Shown here in pieces: positions 1 through 9,047 of a stretch of DNA of 64,000 nt. The DNA is from Streptomyces pilosus (GTDB taxonomy: Bacteria > Actinomycetota > Actinomycetes > Streptomycetales > Streptomycetaceae). The translations under genes were made by a program, and so were the position numbers. Each line of letters opens with the position of its first letter. Positions within the stretch are counted from its first letter, which is position 1. Below the pieces are notes generated by a model, which made no database searches, was not told where the DNA came from, and worked only from the letters and a program-made list of their open reading frames with translations. Location of the stretch: assembly GCF_014649835.1 (NCBI RefSeq), contig NZ_BMTU01000005.1, positions 62,001 through 126,000 of the forward strand. The letters are read 5' to 3'.

Positions 1-2
1 CC

Positions 3-3000
3 GGGCGGCTCACCTTCCGGCAGCGCTACGCCCGCGAGGGCGCCGGAACGCCGCTGCTCGTGGCCGGTGTGGCGGGCGTCGCGGCCATGGTCGCCGACAT
101 GGCGCTCGGGACCGGCACCGGTACGGCGCTCGGCGCGGGGGTGACCGCCGGGGTCGTCGGGGCGGCCGCGACCGTGGTGAAGGTGGCCGGCACCCATGTG
201 CCCGCCGCCCACCACCGGGCGGGCGCGGCCGGCCAGCCGGGCGGGCCGGAGCAGCTGCGGCTGCAGTGGCTGACGGCGCTGGAGGTGCGCGGCATCCGGC
301 CGTTCCTCGACCAGCAGCGGGTACTGGCCGCGTCCACGGACCCGAAGAAGGCGGGCCCGCGGCTGCGTGGCGCCGACAAGAGCGCCGCGGCCCGCGGACG
401 CAGCGTGCTGGGGCAGTCGTTCGGGCAGCTGCCGGAGCCGCTGGGTCCGTTCGCGGGGCGGCGGCAGGAGCTGGCGCGGATCCGGCAGTGGGTGCAGGCG
501 GGCCGCGCGAGCACGGAGACCCGGCCGACGGTGGTGGTCCTGCACGGGGCGTCCGGCAGCGGCCGCACGGCGCTGGCCGTGCGCGCCACCCACGAGCTGA
601 AGGACCACTTCCGCGGGGCGTGCGTCGTGGACCTGCGCGGCGACAGCCCCGGCGAAGCCCCGCTGTCCACGCGGGACGCGCTGCTGCATCTGCTGAACCG
701 GCTGGGGGCGCCCCGCGAGCAGCTGCTGTTCCGCGAGAGGTCCTCCCCGGACCAGCAGGTCAAGCGGCTGAGCGAGCTGTACCACCAGCACCTGACCGGG
801 ATGCCGGTCACCGTCGTGCTGGACGACGCCTGCGATCCGCAGCAGGTGCGCACGCTGATCCCGGAGCGGTCCGACAGCCTGGTCCTGGTCACCGCGCGGG
901 CGCCCCTCGGACTCCCCGACGACCTGCCGGCCCGGGTGCACCAACTGCCGGTGGAGCCGCTGGACGCGGCGGGCGCGGAGGAGCTCCTGTCCGCCGTGGC
1001 GCAGGACTCCACGGGCCCCTACGACGCCGAGTCCGCCGAGCGGGTGCGGGAGCTGTGCGGGGGCCTGCCGCTGGCGCTGCGGGCCGCCGGCGCCGCCCTG
1101 GGCCCGCGTTCACCGCTCGCCCTCGCCACCGACCTGGGCGCGTACGGGCCCGTCGATCCGGTCGAGCGGGCACTGTGGCTGCGCTACACCGACCAGCCGG
1201 AGACCGTACGGCGGCTGCTGCGGCGCCTCGCGCTGGCCGGACGGGCCTCACTCGGCGCGGCGGCCGCTGCGGCGCTCCTCGCCACCGACGAGGCCGAGGC
1301 GACCCGGCAGCTGACCGCGCTGCACCGCGCCGGGCTGATCGACCGCGTACGGCACAGCCGCTACCGGCTGCACGACCTGGTCCGCGCCTTCGCTCTGGCC
1401 CGGCTCCACGACGAGGAGGACCCGGCCGAGCGGACGGCGGCGCAGGAGCGGCTGATCGTCGACTACGCCGAGCTGGCCGACTCGGTGCTGCGGCTCGTCG
1501 ACGGCAACATGTCGACCCGCTCGGACCGCTTCAGCCCATACGGCTTCACCTCGCTGGAGGAGGCGCTGCGCTGGCTGGACGACGAGTCGAGCTTCATCAC
1601 GGCGGCGCTGCGGCACGCCGAGGGCGTGGACCGGCGGGCGGTGCTGAACCTGCTGGGCGCGCTGTGCGACTACTGCCTGCTGCGCGGCGACCTCTACCGG
1701 CTCGGGGAGATCAACGAGCTGGCGCAGGCCGTGGACGAGGGGCTGCTGGTCCGCTCGGTGCAGTGGCGCACGGGTATCGCGGCACGTCAGCTGGGCGAAC
1801 TGGACAAGGCCCGCACGACCCTGACGTCGGTGGTGGACCTGTACCGGGAGGCGCAGCACAGCGCGGGTGCGGCCCGGGCCCTGACCTCGCTCGGCATCAC
1901 GCTGCACCACCAGGGCAACCTGAGCGAGGCGTCGGCGCGGCTGCGGGAGGCGATGGACCTCCAGGCCGCACCGGAGCTGGCCACGGACCGCGCCTGGACG
2001 ATGCACGCGCTCGCGGCGGTGGAACGGGACCGGGCCCGGCTGTCCGAGGCCTTGGACCTGCTCATCGAGTCACTGGTGCTGCACCGCGCGGGCGAGTCCG
2101 TGCACGGGCAGGCGTGGGCGCACTTCCAGCTGGGGCAGCTGAACCTGCGCATGGGGGACGTGCCCCGCGCCGAGACCGAGCTGCGGACGGCCCTGGAGCT
2201 GTACGGCCGTACCCGCGACGCCCGCGGGGAGGCGTGGGCGCTGACCGAGCTGGCGCGGGCCCGGCTGGTCGACGGCGAGGCCCCGCCGGCGGTGGAGGAG
2301 CTGCGGCGGGCCGCCGCCCGGCACCGCGACAACGAGGACGCGCGGGGCGAGGCGTGGACGCTGTACTACCTGGGGCAGGCGCTGGAGGAGACCGGCGACC
2401 TGGACCGTGCGGTGCGTGAGCTGGAGCGCGCCCGCACGATGTTCTCCCGCATGCGGGACGTCTACGGGCTGGCCTGCGCCCGGCACCACTCGGCGCGGGT
2501 GACCCGGGACCAGCGGGCGGCGAGGACCGGGTCGCTGCGCAACTCCGGATTCGCCCGCCAGCTGCTGGTGGACGCGCGCGCCGACTTCCAGCGCATCGGG
2601 GTGGCCCACGGCGAGGCGTGGACCTGCCTGGAACTGGCGGTCGTCGACGCGGGCAACGCGCGCACGCAGCAGGCGCTGGCGCTGTGCGACGAGGCGGTGA
2701 CGCTGTTCGCGTCGTACGGCGACCGGCGCGGCGAGGACTGGGCCCGCTTCCTGCGCTGCACGCTGCTGCCGTACGCGGCCCCGGGCGGCACCGAGGTCGG
2801 CACGGCGGTGGCCCAGGAGGAACTCACCCAGCTGGCCCGCGCCCCCCACGCCACCCGCGACCCGAAGCTGACCGACTGCGCGGAGGCCTACCTGCTCCTC
2901 CTGGAACGCGGAGTCACCCTGGAGGCGGGCTGGCAGGCCTGGAACCTCGGCCTCGTCCCCAGCCGTCACGCCCGCGAGGTGATGGGGGTGCCGGTCAGCG

Positions 3001-3011
3001 AGAAGGCCTGA
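3..3011 (+). CDS. STAND-type NTPase with TPR repeats (5' end cut off)
   Basis: The frame is open to the left edge, so the true start lies outside; the first in-window start-like codon is GTG at 60. A Gly/Ala-rich hydrophobic stretch near the N-terminus (about nt 60-190) may be membrane-inserted. An AAA/NB-ARC-like module follows, with Walker A GASGSGRT near nt 549-572 and a Walker-B-like VTVVLDDA stretch near nt 810. The C-terminal third is a helical repeat array with a recurring G-E-A-W motif at roughly 40-residue spacing, typical of TPRs. Family knowledge: such AfsR/SARP-like STAND proteins act as signal-dependent switches using nucleotide binding and TPR ligand or protein sensing. No DNA-binding domain is seen in the visible part. 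The specific role is unknown. Confidence 0.85.
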   Translation, partial: GRLTFRQRYAREGAGTPLLVAGVAGVAAMVADMALGTGTGTALGAGVTAGVVGAAATVVKVAGTHVPAAHHRAGAAGQPGGPEQLRLQWLTALEVRGIRPFLDQQRVLAASTDPKKAGPRLRGADKSAAARGRSVLGQSFGQLPEPLGPFAGRRQELARIRQWVQAGRASTETRPTVVVLHGASGSGRTALAVRATHELKDHFRGACVVDLRGDSPGEAPLSTRDALLHLLNRLGAPREQLLFRERSSPDQQVKRLSELYHQHLTGMPVTVVLDDACDPQQVRTLIPERSDSLVLVTARAPLGLPDDLPARVHQLPVEPLDAAGAEELLSAVAQDSTGPYDAESAERVRELCGGLPLALRAAGAALGPRSPLALATDLGAYGPVDPVERALWLRYTDQPETVRRLLRRLALAGRASLGAAAAAALLATDEAEATRQLTALHRAGLIDRVRHSRYRLHDLVRAFALARLHDEEDPAERTAAQERLIVDYAELADSVLRLVDGNMSTRSDRFSPYGFTSLEEALRWLDDESSFITAALRHAEGVDRRAVLNLLGALCDYCLLRGDLYRLGEINELAQAVDEGLLVRSVQWRTGIAARQLGELDKARTTLTSVVDLYREAQHSAGAARALTSLGITLHHQGNLSEASARLREAMDLQAAPELATDRAWTMHALAAVERDRARLSEALDLLIESLVLHRAGESVHGQAWAHFQLGQLNLRMGDVPRAETELRTALELYGRTRDARGEAWALTELARARLVDGEAPPAVEELRRAAARHRDNEDARGEAWTLYYLGQALEETGDLDRAVRELERARTMFSRMRDVYGLACARHHSARVTRDQRAARTGSLRNSGFARQLLVDARADFQRIGVAHGEAWTCLELAVVDAGNARTQQALALCDEAVTLFASYGDRRGEDWARFLRCTLLPYAAPGGTEVGTAVAQEELTQLARAPHATRDPKLTDCAEAYLLLLERGVTLEAGWQAWNLGLVPSRHAREVMGVPVSEKA

Positions 3012-3125
3012 GGCCCCGGGCACCGGTCGACGAGATGGCGTGAGGCCTCCGGGTGCCGGTCAGCGGGAAGGCATGAGCCCCCGGGTGCGCGCCGGGCGGG
3101 CCGGTGGGACGGCGTGAGCCCCGGG
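2988..3125. repeat. degenerate tandem repeat of the upstream gene's 3' end
   Basis: The segment around the stop codon, of form GGTGCCGGTCAGCG-AAGGC-TGAGGCCCCGGG, recurs imperfectly three more times. The equivalent TGA lies at 3009, 3041, 3074 and 3115, giving periods of 32, 33 and 41 nt. The downstream copies are non-coding and look like decayed tandem duplications of the gene tail. Confidence 0.6.
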
Positions 3126-3178
3126 TGCCGGTCCGCGCCGGCACCGGGCCCCGCCTCGCACCGCCCGGCCGCCGGGGG

Positions 3179-3439
3179 TCAGCCCTGCTTCCCGGCGCCC
3201 TTGCCCGCGGTCTCGGTCGCGGTCGCCCTCGCGGAGCCATCCGTCTCCTCGGACTCCGCGAAGTTCACCCGCCCCATGTGCCGGTTCATCGACTTCATCA
3301 GGGCCCACACCGCGAGGGCCATCACCGCGAACACGATGAACCCCAGGACACCGGGGGTCACCTTGTCCTCGTCGAGTTCCTTGGCGAGGGGCACCAGGTG
3401 GGTCATTGCCAGGCTTGCGCTTGCGCTCATGTCAGGCAT
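3179..3439 (-). CDS. small single-pass membrane protein
   Basis: An 86-residue reading (83 residues if the ATG at 3430 is used). One clear transmembrane segment, GVLGFIVFAVMALAVWALM, is followed by a basic loop and a Glu/Ser/Thr/Ala-rich hydrophilic tail. The ATG at 3439 overlaps the end of mca by 8 nt; the alternative ATG at 3430 begins one base after the mca stop. Both imply translational coupling to mca, and neither has a strong ribosome-binding site. The function is unknown; the location suggests co-expression with the mycothiol amidase. It is conserved next to mca in streptomycetes as far as I recall. Confidence 0.75.
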   Translation of the reverse strand: MPDMSASASLAMTHLVPLAKELDEDKVTPGVLGFIVFAVMALAVWALMKSMNRHMGRVNFAESEETDGSARATATETAGKGAGKQG

Positions 3440-4313
3440 TGTCCCGGATGCCCGCGAAGAGGTCGTCCTCGGGGAGGGAGGTATCGACGAGCGACTTCGC
3501 CAGCTCGTACTCCTCCGTCGGCCACACCTCCCGCTGGAGCTCCAGCGGCACCCGGAACCACCCCCCGTCCGGATCGATCTGCGTGGCGTGCGCGATCAGC
3601 GCCTTGTCACGGATCTCGAAGAAGTCGCCGCACGGCACGTGCGTGGTCAGCGTGCGCTCCTTGCGCTCGAACTCGCTCCAGCGCTTGAGCCAGTCCCCGT
3701 AGGGCGACTCCAGGCCCCGGTCCAGCATCGCCTGGTGCAGCGCCTCGGTGCGGGGACGGTTGAAGCCCTGGTTGTAGTACACCTTGAGCGGCTGGTAGGC
3801 GGGGCCGTACTCGTCCTCCGGGTACTTCGCGGTGTCCGCCGCGCCCTCGAAGGCCACCATCGTGATCTTGTGGGTCATGATGTGGTCGGGGTGCGGGTAG
3901 CCGCCGTTCTCGTCGTAGGTGGTGATCACCTGAGGACGGAAGGAGCGGATCCTGCGCACCAGCTCGCCGGCCGCCTTGTCGACGTCCTCCAGGGCGAAAC
4001 AGCCCTCCGGCAGCGGCGGCAGCGGGTCGCCCTCGGGCAGCCCGGAGTCGACGAAGCCGAGCCACTCCTGCTTCACACCGAGGATCTCGCGGGCCTCGTC
4101 CATCTCCTTCCGGCGCACCTCGTGGATGTTCTCCTCGATGTACGCGTCCCCCTGGAGCTTCGGGTTGAGGATGGAGCCGCGCTCCCCGCCCGTGCAGGTC
4201 ACGACCAGCACGTCCACCCCCTCGGACACGTACTTCGCCATGGTGGCCGCGCCCTTGCTCGACTCGTCGTCGGGGTGGGCGTGCACGGCCATCAGTCGCA
4301 GCTGGTCAGTCAA
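3432..4313 (-). CDS. mca: mycothiol S-conjugate amidase Mca
   Basis: Mca hydrolyses mycothiol S-conjugates to a mercapturic acid and glucosaminyl-inositol, a detoxification step in actinobacteria. The 293-residue protein has the LmbE/PIG-L fold signature HAHPDDE at residues 11-17 (zinc ligands H13, D16) and a second metal motif HPDH at 141-144, as in characterised Mca/MshB enzymes. The length fits Mca rather than the slightly longer MshB. The start is TTG at 4313, with GAGGA about 8 nt upstream. The gene is divergent from the DUF4307 gene and is followed by a coupled membrane protein gene. Confidence 0.93.
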   Translation of the reverse strand: MTDQLRLMAVHAHPDDESSKGAATMAKYVSEGVDVLVVTCTGGERGSILNPKLQGDAYIEENIHEVRRKEMDEAREILGVKQEWLGFVDSGLPEGDPLPPLPEGCFALEDVDKAAGELVRRIRSFRPQVITTYDENGGYPHPDHIMTHKITMVAFEGAADTAKYPEDEYGPAYQPLKVYYNQGFNRPRTEALHQAMLDRGLESPYGDWLKRWSEFERKERTLTTHVPCGDFFEIRDKALIAHATQIDPDGGWFRVPLELQREVWPTEEYELAKSLVDTSLPEDDLFAGIRDNA

Positions 4314-4461
4314 GACTCAATCCTCAAGTCGTTGGGCGCCCTGTGTGCGGTGGCGCAGTCGCGGGCTTCTATAGTGACCGAATCGGGGGACGAATAATTC
4401 CGGGGTTCCGCTCCGGGACCCAATACGGGGACACCGGCCCCTTCCTGCCGAGGAGACGATC

Positions 4462-4860
4462 ATGAGTACGTCGAGCACGCGGCTGCCCGAGGGCCGCTAC
4501 GGCCGCTCCTCGGACGAGCGTGCCGACCGCACCCTCAAGGTCGTCGGCGCCGTACTGGGGGCCCTGCTCCTCGGGCTGATCGGCTGGTTCGGCTACCACT
4601 ACGTGGCCAAGAACGAGATCAGCGGCGAGCTGATCCGCTTCGAGATCTCCGAGCAGTCGGTCCAGGTGCACCTGGAGGTGCACAAGGACGCGGGTGTGGC
4701 CGGCTACTGCACGGTGCGCTCCCAGGCGGAGGACGGCGCCGAGGTGGGCCGCGCCGACTTCCGCTTCGACGAGGACGCCACCCGCGTCGACGAGGTCGTC
4801 ACGCTGCGCACGACCTCCCAGGCCACCAGCGCGGAGCTGGTCGGCTGCCACGCCGAGTGA
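4462..4860 (+). CDS. DUF4307-type membrane-anchored protein
   Basis: A 132-residue protein: a charged N-terminus, one transmembrane helix at about residues 26-48 (VVGAVLGALLLGLIGWFGYH), then an extracytoplasmic beta-rich domain with two cysteines (in AGYCTVRSQ and LVGCHAE) that could form a disulfide. This fits the actinobacterial DUF4307 family, often found beside mca. GAGGAG lies about 10 nt upstream of the ATG. A -10-like TATAGT lies at about 4370 in the divergent intergenic region. The function of the family is not known to me. Confidence 0.8.
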   Translation: MSTSSTRLPEGRYGRSSDERADRTLKVVGAVLGALLLGLIGWFGYHYVAKNEISGELIRFEISEQSVQVHLEVHKDAGVAGYCTVRSQAEDGAEVGRADFRFDEDATRVDEVVTLRTTSQATSAELVGCHAE

Positions 4861-5028
4861 TGTGGTGGGGAATACCCGGCCGCTGACCTGCGCTGTCGTG
4901 ACTGCGGCGGCTTATGTCCTCCCCCTGCGGGCACTGAATTGTTAGGCTCGTGGTTTCGCCCATCCCTGGAGGACCATCCTTCTGGATAGGGCGTTGCTTT
5001 GTATTTCCCAGTCCTACGAGGAGCACCA

Positions 5029-5526
5029 GTGACCCAGACCAGCGAGAACGTCACCTGGCTGACCCAGGAGGCGTACAACAAGCTCAAGGAAGAGCTTGCA
5101 TACCTTACTGGTCCCGCGCGCACGGAGATCGCCGCCAAGATCGCCGCCGCGCGCGAGGAGGGCGACCTGCGGGAGAACGGCGGGTACCACGCGGCCAAGG
5201 AGGAGCAGGGCAAGCAGGAGCTCCGTGTGCGCCAGCTGACCCAGCTCCTCGAGAACGCCAAGGTCGGCGAGGCCCCGGCGGCCGACGGCGCCGTGGCCCC
5301 CGGCATGGTCGTGACGATCGCCTTCGACGGCGACGAGGACGACACGCTGACGTTCCTGCTCGCCTCGCGCGAGTACGCGAGCTCCGAGATCGAGACGTAC
5401 TCGCCGCAGTCCCCGCTCGGATCCGGCGTGATGGGGCACAAGGTGGGCGAGGACGCCGAGTACGAGCTGCCGAACGGCAAGAAGGCCTCGGTGAAGATCC
5501 TCAAGGCCGAGCCGTACAACGGCTGA
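5029..5526 (+). CDS. greA: transcription elongation factor GreA
   Basis: GreA binds the RNA polymerase secondary channel and stimulates cleavage of backtracked transcripts. The 165-residue reading matches the family length. The N-terminal coiled coil carries the acidic tip region EEGDLRENGGYHAAKEEQ; the C-terminal FKBP-like domain includes SPLGSGVMGHKVGE. The GTG at 5029 is chosen over an upstream TTG at 4999 because ACGAGGAG sits 5 nt before it and the extra ten residues would be atypical. It is monocistronic, ending in a strong hairpin. Confidence 0.95.
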   Translation: MTQTSENVTWLTQEAYNKLKEELAYLTGPARTEIAAKIAAAREEGDLRENGGYHAAKEEQGKQELRVRQLTQLLENAKVGEAPAADGAVAPGMVVTIAFDGDEDDTLTFLLASREYASSEIETYSPQSPLGSGVMGHKVGEDAEYELPNGKKASVKILKAEPYNG

Positions 5527-5540
5527 CCGGTTCCCGGCGG

Positions 5541-5570
5541 GCCCCCGGCACCCCTGAGGGTGCCGGGGGC
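5541..5570. terminator. intrinsic-type hairpin, greA / ABC permease
   Basis: A perfect 13-bp stem (GCCCCCGGCACCC with its complement) and a 4-nt CTGA loop lie between the convergent greA stop and the ABC permease stop, so it can serve both strands. There is no U-tract, as is usual in Streptomyces. Confidence 0.85.
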
Positions 5571-5574
5571 TCCG

Positions 5575-6420
5575 TCATGCGGCGGCCGAGCGGTACTTGC
5601 GCACGGCGAGGGTGCGGAAGACCGCGATGATCAGGACCGAGTAGATCAGCGACGCCCACACCGCGTGCTGCATGGGCCAGGCGTCCGAGGTGGACACCCC
5701 CGGGTTGCCGAAGAGCTCGCGGCAGGCCTGGACGGTCGCGCTGAACGGGTTCCAGTCGGCGATGTGGCGCAGCCAGGGGGTCATGTTGCTGGAGTCCACG
5801 AACGCGTTCGACACGAAGGTGACCGGGAAGAGCCAGACCAGTCCGCCGGAGGTGGCCGCCTCCGGCGTGCGCACGGACAGGCCGATGACCGCGCCGATCC
5901 AGGTGAACGCGTACCCGGTCAGGAGCAGCAGCCCGAAGGCGCCGAGCACCTCGCCGGCGCTGGTGTGGGTGCGCCAGCCGACCAGGAGCGCCACCACGGC
6001 GAGCACGAGCAGGGTGAGCGCCGTCTGCACCAGGTCGGCGAGGGTGCGGCCGGTGAGCACCGCGCCGCGTGCCATGGGCAGGGAGCGGAAGCGGTCGACG
6101 AGGCCCTTGTGCATGTCCTCGGCGATGCCCGCCCCGGCTCCGGCGGTGGCGAAGGTGACGGTCTGGGCGAAGATGCCGGCCATCAGGAACTCGCGGTAGA
6201 CCTCCGGGCTGGTGCTGCCGCCGATGTCCATGGAGCCGCCGAACACGTACGAGAACAGCACCACGAACATGATCGGCTGGATCAGTCCGAAGATGACCAC
6301 TTCGGGGATCCGGATCATGCGGATGAGGTTGCGCTTGGCCACGACCAGGGAGTCCCGGATCGACTGGCCGATGCGGCCGCCGGACGGGGTGACCCGCACG
6401 GCGTCGGTGACGGCACTCAC
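5575..6420 (-). CDS. ABC-2 type exporter permease (DrrB-like)
   Basis: A 281-residue integral membrane protein with about six transmembrane segments and the ABC-2/DrrB layout: a cytoplasmic N-terminus with an amphipathic RNLIRMIRIPEV segment, then the membrane domain. It overlaps the end of the ATPase gene by 4 nt, so the two form one transporter operon. Family members export drugs, lipids or polyketides; the substrate cannot be told from sequence. Confidence 0.9.
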   Translation of the reverse strand: MSAVTDAVRVTPSGGRIGQSIRDSLVVAKRNLIRMIRIPEVVIFGLIQPIMFVVLFSYVFGGSMDIGGSTSPEVYREFLMAGIFAQTVTFATAGAGAGIAEDMHKGLVDRFRSLPMARGAVLTGRTLADLVQTALTLLVLAVVALLVGWRTHTSAGEVLGAFGLLLLTGYAFTWIGAVIGLSVRTPEAATSGGLVWLFPVTFVSNAFVDSSNMTPWLRHIADWNPFSATVQACRELFGNPGVSTSDAWPMQHAVWASLIYSVLIIAVFRTLAVRKYRSAAA

Positions 6421-7460
6421 TTGACGGCCTCCTTGCCGGGGCGGTGGCCCCTGCCCTGGTCCTCGGTGCTCCGCGCGCCGCCGTCGCCCTCGTCCTCGCG
6501 CCCGGCTTCCGCGACGTGCCCGGTGAGGGAGAGGAAGACGTCGTCGAGGGTGGGGCGGCGCAGGCCGATGTCGTCGATCTCGATGCCGTCGGCGTCGAGC
6601 TCGCGGATGATCTCGGCGAGGAGCTTCGCCCCGCCGGAGACCGGTGTGGTGATCTTGCGCATGTGGTCCTCGACGCTGGTGTCCCCCTTGCCGGGGCCGC
6701 GCAGGCTGTACTTGTCGAGGAGGGCGGAGGCGGCCGCGATGTGCTCGCGGTCGTGCACCACGACCTCGACGCGCTCGCCGCCGGTGCGGGCCTTGAGCTG
6801 GTCGGAGGTGCCCTGGGCGATGACCCGGCCGTGGTCGACGACCGCGATGTCGTGCGCGAGGTGGTCGGCCTCCTCCAGGTACTGGGTGGTGAGCAGCAGC
6901 GTCGTGCCCCCGGAGACGAGCTGCTTGATCACCTCCCAGAGCTGCTGGCGGTTGCGCGGGTCGAGGCCGGTGGTCGGCTCGTCCATGAACATCACCGGCG
7001 GTGACACGACCAGGGCCGCCGCGAGGTCGAGCCGGCGGCGCATGCCCCCGGAGTAGGTCTTGGCGGTGCGGTCGGCGGCGTCGGCGAGGTGGAACTGCTC
7101 CAGCAGTTCGTCCGCGCGGGCCTTCGCCGCCTTCGCCCGCATCTGGTAGAGCTGTCCGACCATCCGGAGGTTCTCGCGGCCGGTCAGGTACTCGTCGACG
7201 GCGGCGAACTGGCCGGACAGGCCGATGGAGCGGCGCACGGCGTCGGGTTGCCTGAGCACGTCGAGGCCGGCGACGACGGCCCTGCCGCTGTCGGGCCGCA
7301 GCAGGGTGGTGAGACAGCGGACGGTGGTGGTCTTGCCCGCGCCGTTGGGCCCGAGCAGGCCGAGGACGGTTCCCTCGGGGACCTCGAGGTCGACGCCGTC
7401 CAGCGCCCTGACCTTCCCGAAGGTCTTCACCAGTCCTTCGGCATAGATGGCGCCTGGCAT
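6417..7460 (-). CDS. ABC exporter ATPase (DrrA-like)
   Basis: A 347-residue ATPase of the DrrA family. Walker A GPNGAGKTT, the Q-loop region, the signature YSGGMRRRLD and Walker B VMFMDEPTTGLDP are all present. A C-terminal DrrA-type extension follows, ending in a charged low-complexity tail. The start is taken at ATG 7460 because GGAG lies about 8 nt upstream and the family begins with this segment; a longer frame to a GTG at 7580 adds 40 unlikely residues. It pairs with the overlapping permease. A palindrome at 7587-7602 suggests repressor control. Confidence 0.92.
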   Translation of the reverse strand: MPGAIYAEGLVKTFGKVRALDGVDLEVPEGTVLGLLGPNGAGKTTTVRCLTTLLRPDSGRAVVAGLDVLRQPDAVRRSIGLSGQFAAVDEYLTGRENLRMVGQLYQMRAKAAKARADELLEQFHLADAADRTAKTYSGGMRRRLDLAAALVVSPPVMFMDEPTTGLDPRNRQQLWEVIKQLVSGGTTLLLTTQYLEEADHLAHDIAVVDHGRVIAQGTSDQLKARTGGERVEVVVHDREHIAAASALLDKYSLRGPGKGDTSVEDHMRKITTPVSGGAKLLAEIIRELDADGIEIDDIGLRRPTLDDVFLSLTGHVAEAGREDEGDGGARSTEDQGRGHRPGKEAVK

Positions 7461-7586
7461 ATGAGTCTCCACGTTGTCGGGATTCTTCGGAAAGCCTAGG
7501 TTTGCGCGCTGTGATGTGCAGGTGATTTTCCGCCCGGCACGGCGGCGGGACACGGACGGCCGCGCGGTGGCGTGGGACACACCATA

Positions 7587-7602
7587 ACGCGATGTATCGC
7601 GT
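7587..7602. promoter_or_regulatory. palindromic operator upstream of drrAB-like genes
   Basis: ACGCGATGTATCGCGT has 7-bp inverted arms around a 2-nt centre. On the minus strand a -10-like TATGGT lies directly downstream (7586-7581). TetR- and PadR-type regulators of such exporters commonly use operators of this shape, but no regulator gene is adjacent. Confidence 0.5.
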
Positions 7603-7638
7603 CTCTCAATGGACCTGCTCGAAGGAGTGACGCCGGCA

Positions 7639-7680
7639 TCCGGTGTCGGTCAACCGGTGTCGGTCATCCGGTGTCAGTCG
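7639..7680. repeat. 14-bp tandem repeat, three copies
   Basis: Units TCCGGTGTCGGTCA, ACCGGTGTCGGTCA and TCCGGTGTCAGTCG lie head to tail across the 3' end of the threonine dehydratase gene. The third unit contains its stop codon (7674-7676). Confidence 0.75.
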
Positions 7681-8903
7681 ATGACGGTGTAGCCCGCCTC
7701 GCGCAGCGCGTGCTCGACCTCGGCGCAGTGCGCCGGGCCCTTGGTCTCCAGGTGAAGCTCCACCTCCGCCTCGGTGAGCCCGAGCCGTGGATCGGTCCGT
7801 ACGTGACTCACGTCGAGAACATTGGCATCGGCCACTGACAACGCCCCGAGCAGCGAGGCCAGGGCACCCGGCCGGTCCGTCAGGCGCAGCCGGACGGCCA
7901 GGTAGCGGCCCTGTGCCGCCATGCCGTGCCGGAGCACCCGCTCCATCAGCACCGGGTCCACGTTGCCGCCGGACAGCACCGCGACGACCGGCCCCTCGAA
8001 GGCCCCGGGACGGCTCAGCAGCGCGGCGACCGGACTCGCCCCCGCCGGTTCGACCACCAGCTTGGCCCGCTCCAGACAGAGCAGCAGCGCGGCCGACAGC
8101 TCGTCCTCGCCGACCGTGCACACCTCGTCGACCAGCTCGCGGACGATCCCGAACGGCACATCCCCGGGCCGCCCCACCTTGATGCCGTCGGCCATGGTCG
8201 CCGGGTGGCGCACCGACACCGGACGGCCGGCCGCCAGTGAGGGCGGATACGCCGCGGCGCCCGCCGCCTGCACCCCGACGATCCGCACGTCGGGCCGCAG
8301 CGCCTTGACCGCGACGGCGATCCCGGCGGCCAGCCCGCCGCCGCCGACGCCCACGACGATCGTGCGCACCTCGGGGCACTGTTCCAGGATCTCCAGGCCG
8401 ACCGTGCCCTGGCCCGCGATGACGTCCGGGTGGTCGAAGGGGTGGATGAACACCGCCCCCGTCTCCCGCGCGTACTCCGTCGCGGCGGCCAGCGACTCGT
8501 CCACCACCTGCCCGTGCAGGCGCACCTCGGCGCCGTACTCACGGGTCGCGCTGATCTTCGGCAGCGGTGCGCCCTTCGGCATGAACACCGTGGACCGCAC
8601 CCCGAGCAGCGACGACGCCAGCGCGACCCCCTGCGCGTGGTTGCCGGCGCTCGCCGCGACCACACCGGCGGCCCGCTCCTCCGGCAGCAGCCCCGCGATC
8701 CGGACGTAGGCGCCGCGCAGCTTGAAGGAGCCCGTGCGCTGGAGGTTCTCGCACTTCAGGTGCACCGGGGCGCCCACCTGCCGGGACAGGTGCCTGCTGC
8801 TCTCCATCGCGGTCGTCCGTGCCACGCCCGAGAGCATCTTCTGGGCGCCGCGCACGTCGTCGAGGGTGACGGTCCGCAGGGAGGGGGCCGTGCTGTAGCT
8901 CAT
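7674..8903 (-). CDS. ilvA: threonine ammonia-lyase (threonine dehydratase) with ACT domain
   Basis: It deaminates L-threonine to 2-oxobutanoate. The 409-residue protein has the fold-type II PLP motif RTGSFKLRGAY (Schiff-base K61), a glycine-rich phosphate loop GVGGGGLAAG, and a C-terminal ACT-like domain (about residues 330-409). This short form resembles TdcB/catabolic or single-ACT enzymes rather than the two-ACT-domain biosynthetic type. The start is ATG 8903; an open frame continues upstream through the MarR gene but is antisense noise. It is divergent from the MarR gene, which might regulate it. Confidence 0.88.
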   Translation of the reverse strand: MSYSTAPSLRTVTLDDVRGAQKMLSGVARTTAMESSRHLSRQVGAPVHLKCENLQRTGSFKLRGAYVRIAGLLPEERAAGVVAASAGNHAQGVALASSLLGVRSTVFMPKGAPLPKISATREYGAEVRLHGQVVDESLAAATEYARETGAVFIHPFDHPDVIAGQGTVGLEILEQCPEVRTIVVGVGGGGLAAGIAVAVKALRPDVRIVGVQAAGAAAYPPSLAAGRPVSVRHPATMADGIKVGRPGDVPFGIVRELVDEVCTVGEDELSAALLLCLERAKLVVEPAGASPVAALLSRPGAFEGPVVAVLSGGNVDPVLMERVLRHGMAAQGRYLAVRLRLTDRPGALASLLGALSVADANVLDVSHVRTDPRLGLTEAEVELHLETKGPAHCAEVEHALREAGYTVID

Positions 8904-9047
8904 GACCCCAGCATCGCAGTCCGCGCACGGCCGTGACCGGTGTGACCAATCCGCGGACCCCCGCTTCGCGCAGCTCCGGTACGGCGTCCCGCCCGGCCGC
9001 GTACCCTGTCCCCCAATTAGCAGCCCTTCACGAAGTGAGCTCCGGCC

